In this document: positions 38,835 to 42,513 of the stretch, piece by piece | How the letters are laid out: each line of letters opens with the position of its first letter | How positions within the stretch are numbered: the stretch's first letter is position 1 | DNA from: an uncultured Clostridia bacterium | GTDB lineage: Bacteria > Bacillota > Clostridia > TANB77 > CAG-465 | Assembly (NCBI GenBank): GCA_944387375.1 | Contig: CALXEQ010000012.1 | Span: forward strand, 1-42,513 | Direction: 5' to 3' | DNA length: 42,513 nt | The notes under the pieces: model-generated | Database searches by the model: none | What the model was told of the DNA's origin: nothing | The model's input: only the letters and a program-made list of their open reading frames with translations | Program-made: the position numbers and the translations under genes

Positions 38835-39716
38835 TTAATCTATTCCACCAATTTTATTTAATGGCCATACTCTACATAATACACAACCATTTACTCTATC
38901 TAATGGAACACATCCAAAAGTTCTAGAATCTAAACTAGAATCTCTATTATCTCCCATTAAATATACTGTACCTTCTGGTACTACAACATCTGAATATTCC
39001 TCTTCTTGTGGAGAAGTAACAGAAGTTCTAAGATATGGTTCATCTAATTTTTCCCCATTTCTATATACTGCACCATCTTTTATTTGAATATGATCTCCTG
39101 CAACACCTATAACTCTTTTTATATAATTTACTTTATTTACATTCATAAATTTATATAAAAACTGAGTAAGTCCAGTATATTGCTCATATTGTGCTGTAGG
39201 ATATGTATCTGCTGAATCTATATATAATTTATGATCAATTGGTGCTTCAAATGTAACTATATCTCCATATTCTAAATCACTAAATGTAAGCCATGGTCTT
39301 ACAACTAGAACTCTCTCTCCATCAATAACTGTAGGATACATAGACTGTTGTTTTACACCAGCTACTGAACCAATAAAATAATTTATATTTAAATATACTA
39401 TATACGCAAGTACAAAACATAATACCCAGTCTAAAACTTCTCTTAAAATACTTCTAGTTTTAGCTTTCACTTTCTCAGCCTGATCCTTTTCTTGATAGTC
39501 TAATTCATCGTAGTACTCTTCACTACCTTTTACTACTTCTTCTTGCTCTTGTGATTTTTTTGATATATCATCTTGAACTTTATTTTCCTCTATTTTTGGC
39601 TGTTCTTCTTTAACTTCCTCTTGCTTAGGCTTTTCAACTTTCTTTTCTAAAACTTCTTCTTGAACATTATCCTCATTAGTAGATTTTTTTTCTAATTCTT
39701 CCTTGTTTTCACTCAT
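38835..39716 (-). CDS. lepB: Signal peptidase I with long acidic N-terminal extension
   Basis: 293 residues. Single membrane helix about 92-115, catalytic Ser in KQQSMYPT (about 123) and Lys in YIKRVIGVAGD (about 198), then LMGDNRDSSLDSR and FG-CVPL of the C-terminal conserved box. It cleaves signal peptides of secreted proteins. Before the helix lies an 85-residue, cytosolic, Glu/Lys/Gln-rich low-complexity region (NKEELEKKSTNED to YYDELDYQEKDQ), which ordinary type I peptidases lack. Confidence 0.92.
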   Translation of the reverse strand: MSENKEELEKKSTNEDNVQEEVLEKKVEKPKQEEVKEEQPKIEENKVQDDISKKSQEQEEVVKGSEEYYDELDYQEKDQAEKVKAKTRSILREVLDWVLCFVLAYIVYLNINYFIGSVAGVKQQSMYPTVIDGERVLVVRPWLTFSDLEYGDIVTFEAPIDHKLYIDSADTYPTAQYEQYTGLTQFLYKFMNVNKVNYIKRVIGVAGDHIQIKDGAVYRNGEKLDEPYLRTSVTSPQEEEYSDVVVPEGTVYLMGDNRDSSLDSRTFGCVPLDRVNGCVLCRVWPLNKIGGID

Positions 39717-39756
39717 ATCTTTTGTTTACCTCCTATATCATATCTAAACATACAAA

Positions 39757-41685
39757 TTAATGTATGTTAGCTCCATTTTCTAGTGTACCATTGTTGCTAT
39801 CTAATACTAATAATTTTACCACATCTTCTTCTCCTGCTGCAAGTAACATTCCATTAGATTCTATTCCACATAGTTTTGCGGGTTTTAAATTAGTAACTAC
39901 AACAACTTGTTTTCCTAGTAGTTCTTCTTCAGTATAGTATGGTACAATTCCTGATACAATCGTTCTTGGAGTTTTTTCTCCGACATCTATTTGCAATTTA
40001 TATAATTTTTTAGATTTTGGTACTCTTTCTACTTCTTTTATTTGTCCAACTTTTAATTCTACTTTATCTAACTCATCAATTGTGATTATATTTTTCTTTT
40101 CTTCATCCACAGTATCATCTGCTTCTTCTACCTTAAACAAATCTTCTGTCATTTCAATTCTTGGGAATAATATTTCACCTTTTTTAACTTTTGTACCATT
40201 TTTTAGTACACCAAATTTCTTTGCACTATCCCATAAAATTTCTTCTTTTGATACACCTATTTGTTCAAATATTTTTTCAGGAGTATCTACAAAACACGTT
40301 TGTAGAGGTATTGCAATTATTCTTATACATTCAACTAAATTATATAATACCTGATTTAATCTTTGCTTATTTCCTTCTTTAGCCAAAATCCAAGGTGTAC
40401 TTAAATCTATATATTTATTTGCTTTAGATATTAATTTCCATATTTCTTGTATTGCTTCATTTGGCTTTAATTCATCCATATATTTTTCAACATTTTCAAC
40501 AGTTTTGCTTGCAACAACTATTAAATCTTCATCTATATCTTGCAAAGGTAATTCCTCTTTTACAATTATACCATTATTATACTTTTCTACCATTGTAGTT
40601 ACTCTACTAACTAAATTTCCTAAATCATTAGATAAATCTGAATTTGTTTTTTCAACAAACAATTCTTCAGAAAAATTACCATCTTCACCAAATGTAATTT
40701 CTTTCATTAAATAATATCTTAAAGCATCTACACTTGTCTTTTCTATGTATATTCTAGGATCTTTATAATTTCCAAATGATTTACTTATTTTATTTCCATT
40801 TATTACAAGCCATCCATGACCAAATACCTTTTTAGGTAAAGGTAAATCTAAAGCCATCAATATTGCTGGCCATATTATAGCATGAAATCTAAATATCTCT
40901 TTACCAACTAAATGCATGTCTGCAGGCCAGTACTTTTTAAACATTTCATCATTTTCAGTTGTATAGCCAAGTTTAGTTATATAGTTTGTTAAAGCATCGA
41001 GCCACACATATACTGTATGCTTAGGATCAAATGGTACTTTTATTCCCCAATCTATAGTTGTTCTTGTTACACATAAATCTTCTAATCCTTTATCAAAAAA
41101 GTTTTTAAGCATCTCATTTTTTCTTTTTTCTGGCTCTAAAAATTCAGGATGTTCTTCATAATATTTTAATAATCTATCTTGATATTTAGATAATTTAAAG
41201 AAATAACTTTCTTCTTTTACTTCCTTTACTTCTCTTCCACAATCAGGACATTTTCCATCAACAAGTTGAGTTGGTGTCCAAAACGATTCACATGGTGTAC
41301 AATATAATCCTTTATATTCACCCTTATATATATCACCTTGTTCATAAAGTTTTTCAAATATTTTTTGAACAGCTTTAACATGATCCTCATCAGTTGTTCT
41401 CATATATTTATCATAACTTATTTTTAATATTTTCCACAAGTCTTTTGCTCTTATTACAAAATCATCTACATATTCTTTAGGAGTCATACCTTTAGCTTTC
41501 GCCTTTTCTTCAATTTTTTGCCCATGCTCATCAGTACCTGTCATAAAAAATACATCATAACCTCTTAATCTCTTATATCTTGCAAAAATATCTGCCATAA
41601 TTGTACAATAACATGTTCCTACATGAAAATCCCCACTTGGATAATATATAGGTGTTGTTATGTAGTATTTCTTATTATTTTCCAT
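39757..41685 (-). CDS. metG: Methionyl-tRNA synthetase
   Basis: 642 residues. HIGH-like HVGTCY (about 21-26), zinc knuckle Cys set CTPCESFW..CPDCGREV (about 127-148), KMSKS-like NKISKSFGN (about 294-302), helical anticodon-binding domain and a C-terminal tRNA-binding OB-fold (about 540-642, ELKVGQIKEVERVPKSKKLYKLQIDVG). It charges initiator and elongator tRNA-Met. Second gene of the acpS operon, 4 bp behind acpS. Confidence 0.97.
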   Translation of the reverse strand: MENNKKYYITTPIYYPSGDFHVGTCYCTIMADIFARYKRLRGYDVFFMTGTDEHGQKIEEKAKAKGMTPKEYVDDFVIRAKDLWKILKISYDKYMRTTDEDHVKAVQKIFEKLYEQGDIYKGEYKGLYCTPCESFWTPTQLVDGKCPDCGREVKEVKEESYFFKLSKYQDRLLKYYEEHPEFLEPEKRKNEMLKNFFDKGLEDLCVTRTTIDWGIKVPFDPKHTVYVWLDALTNYITKLGYTTENDEMFKKYWPADMHLVGKEIFRFHAIIWPAILMALDLPLPKKVFGHGWLVINGNKISKSFGNYKDPRIYIEKTSVDALRYYLMKEITFGEDGNFSEELFVEKTNSDLSNDLGNLVSRVTTMVEKYNNGIIVKEELPLQDIDEDLIVVASKTVENVEKYMDELKPNEAIQEIWKLISKANKYIDLSTPWILAKEGNKQRLNQVLYNLVECIRIIAIPLQTCFVDTPEKIFEQIGVSKEEILWDSAKKFGVLKNGTKVKKGEILFPRIEMTEDLFKVEEADDTVDEEKKNIITIDELDKVELKVGQIKEVERVPKSKKLYKLQIDVGEKTPRTIVSGIVPYYTEEELLGKQVVVVTNLKPAKLCGIESNGMLLAAGEEDVVKLLVLDSNNGTLENGANIH

Positions 41686-41689
41686 CTTT

Positions 41690-42097
41690 TCACTCCTTTT
41701 CTATATTTGCAACTGCCATAGCTATGGCATTTTCTCTTACATGAGAAATACTTAAATCTATTTTTATTTTATATTTTACAAAAATATCATCTAAAGTCTT
41801 ATTAACTACATTTATATATGGTCTGCGTTTAAATTCTTCGTCGTTTAACACTTCAACATCTAAAAATGATGGTGAAAATTCTTCTTTAGTTAATACTTTA
41901 GATAGTGATTTATATATTGCCTCTTTAGCAGCAAACCTACCAGCATATCTTTGGTATCTAACTGTTTCATTACTAATCTGTTCAATGTCTTCTACTTCTT
42001 CTTTTGTAAAAATATTTGTTTTAAAATTTTTATTTCCAGTGATAGCTTTTTTTACTCTATCTACTTCGATAATATCGGTTCCACAATAGACTTTCAT
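41690..42097 (-). CDS. acpS: Holo-[acyl-carrier-protein] synthase
   Basis: 135 residues; transfers 4'-phosphopantetheine from CoA to a Ser of ACP. GTDIIEVDRVKKAI (about 4-17, metal Asp) and RYAGRFAAKEAIYKSL (about 54-69, with the Glu) are the two signatures; SISHVRENAIAMAVA closes the fold. The frame is open to 42136, but AAAGGA seven bases before the ATG at 42097 (or 42100) sets the start. First gene of the operon acpS-metG-lepB-holB-ricT-ferredoxin. Confidence 0.93.
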   Translation of the reverse strand: MKVYCGTDIIEVDRVKKAITGNKNFKTNIFTKEEVEDIEQISNETVRYQRYAGRFAAKEAIYKSLSKVLTKEEFSPSFLDVEVLNDEEFKRRPYINVVNKTLDDIFVKYKIKIDLSISHVRENAIAMAVANIEKE

Positions 42098-42196
42098 CAT
42101 ATTTCCTTTCATATAAAAAAATAGATATTTACACAATATATATTATACTTTTTTGCCTCTAAAGTCAATATTTTACGTAAAATTAGCAAAAATGTA

Positions 42197-42225
42197 TTGA
42201 TTATGAAATTAAGTAATGCTATAAT
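42197..42225 (+). promoter_or_regulatory. Extra tRNA-type promoter upstream of tRNA-Pro
   Basis: TTGATT (42197-42202), 17-nt spacer, TGC-TATAAT (42220-42225), the same layout as the promoter at 42321. It points towards tRNA-Pro. Confidence 0.6.
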
Positions 42226-42320
42226 ATACATCTAATTTAATAAACAGCATATAATTAAATAGATAGTTTAAAAAAACAAAGTTTATTTTTCAAAATTTGA
42301 TTATTTTTTTATAAAAACTA

Positions 42321-42349
42321 TTGATTTTTAGATTAACTAGTGCTATAAT
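42321..42349 (+). promoter_or_regulatory. Promoter of tRNA-Pro
   Basis: TTGATT (42321-42326), 17-nt spacer, TGC-TATAAT (42344-42349). Confidence 0.75.
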
Positions 42350-42366
42350 TATCTTCGTACACAAAT

Positions 42367-42442
42367 CGGGGTGTAGCGCAATTGGTAGCGCACGTGGTTT
42401 GGGACCATGGGGTTGCAGGTTCAAGTCCTGTCACTCCGACCA
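42367..42442 (+). tRNA. tRNA-Pro (TGG anticodon)
   Basis: 76 nt with acceptor CGGGGTG / CACTCCG, D-arm GCGC..GCGC, anticodon stem CGTGG / CCATG and loop TTTGGGA (anticodon TGG), T-arm GCAGG-TTCAAGT-CCTGT, discriminator A and encoded CCA. Confidence 0.96.
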
Positions 42443-42458
42443 ACAGAAAAATATTCTT

Positions 42459-42497
42459 GAAAGACTTGAAACAACTAGGTTTCAGGTCTTTTGTTTT
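42459..42497 (+). terminator. tRNA-Pro terminator
   Basis: Stem AAGACTTGAAAC / GTTTCAGGTCTT followed by TTGTTTT. Confidence 0.85.
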
Positions 42498-42513
42498 ATC
42501 TAAATTTTAGTGC

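Noticed and set aside
42321..42503. 60-residue plus-strand ORF
   Set aside because: It reads through the tRNA-Pro promoter and gene.
1..42513. Prophage, integrative element or insertion sequence
   Set aside because: No integrase, transposase, relaxase or terminal repeats were seen; housekeeping genes are interspersed throughout.

Overview
The window is an AT-rich chromosomal segment of a low-GC Bacillota, most likely a fermentative anaerobic clostridium. This rests on the AT-rich codon use, AGGAGG-type ribosome sites, AdhE and D-lactate dehydrogenase, diaminopimelate epimerase, an S-box SAM riboswitch, a T-box valS leader, a CIRCE heat-shock operator and clostridial-type promoters. No species can be named from sequence alone. 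No phage, transposase or CRISPR array is visible.

Layout. 1-13.4 kb: mixed single genes on both strands: a degenerate serpin-fold secreted protein, D-lactate dehydrogenase, a D-Ala-D-Ala carboxypeptidase with an almost leaderless mRNA, acyl-ACP thioesterase, tRNA-Glu, tyrS-trhA, an HD hydrolase, a GH25-LysM lysozyme, an overlapping pair of small ORFs, an orphan membrane protein and adhE. 13.6-20 kb: membrane proteins, a histidine-phosphatase-like protein without the RHG arginine, peroxiredoxin plus a 41-residue Cys-rich membrane peptide, GrpB-exonuclease, riboswitch-metK and CIRCE-hsp20. 20-26.6 kb, minus strand: an epimerase, a TtcA-like tRNA thiolase, four small unknown proteins, Nudix, dapF (behind a hairpin that hides its ribosome site) and a PflA-like radical SAM protein. 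26.6-30.4 kb is the least conventional part: an independently transcribed tRNA-like small RNA, a structured ~330-nt untranslated segment, and a cluster of secreted or membrane-anchored acidic proteins that share a domain (one apparently split by a frameshift) plus a tandem Ig-like protein. 30.5-33.6 kb: T-box, small membrane protein, valS. 33.6-36.9 kb: thioredoxin and a tandem duplication of a HipA-like kinase plus HipS-like small-protein cassette; one kinase copy has lost catalytic residues. 36.9-42.1 kb: a tightly packed housekeeping operon acpS-metG-lepB-holB-ricT-ferredoxin. 42.37 kb: tRNA-Pro.

Most promising for novelty are the duplicated HipT/HipS-like cassette, the tRNA-like RNA at 26.69 kb, the structured region next to it, the paralogous acidic surface-protein cluster, and a nearly identical promoter (TTACATAA directly before TTGAAA-17-TATAAT) placed before three separate small-protein genes. 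All motif reading was done by eye; no database or folding program was used.
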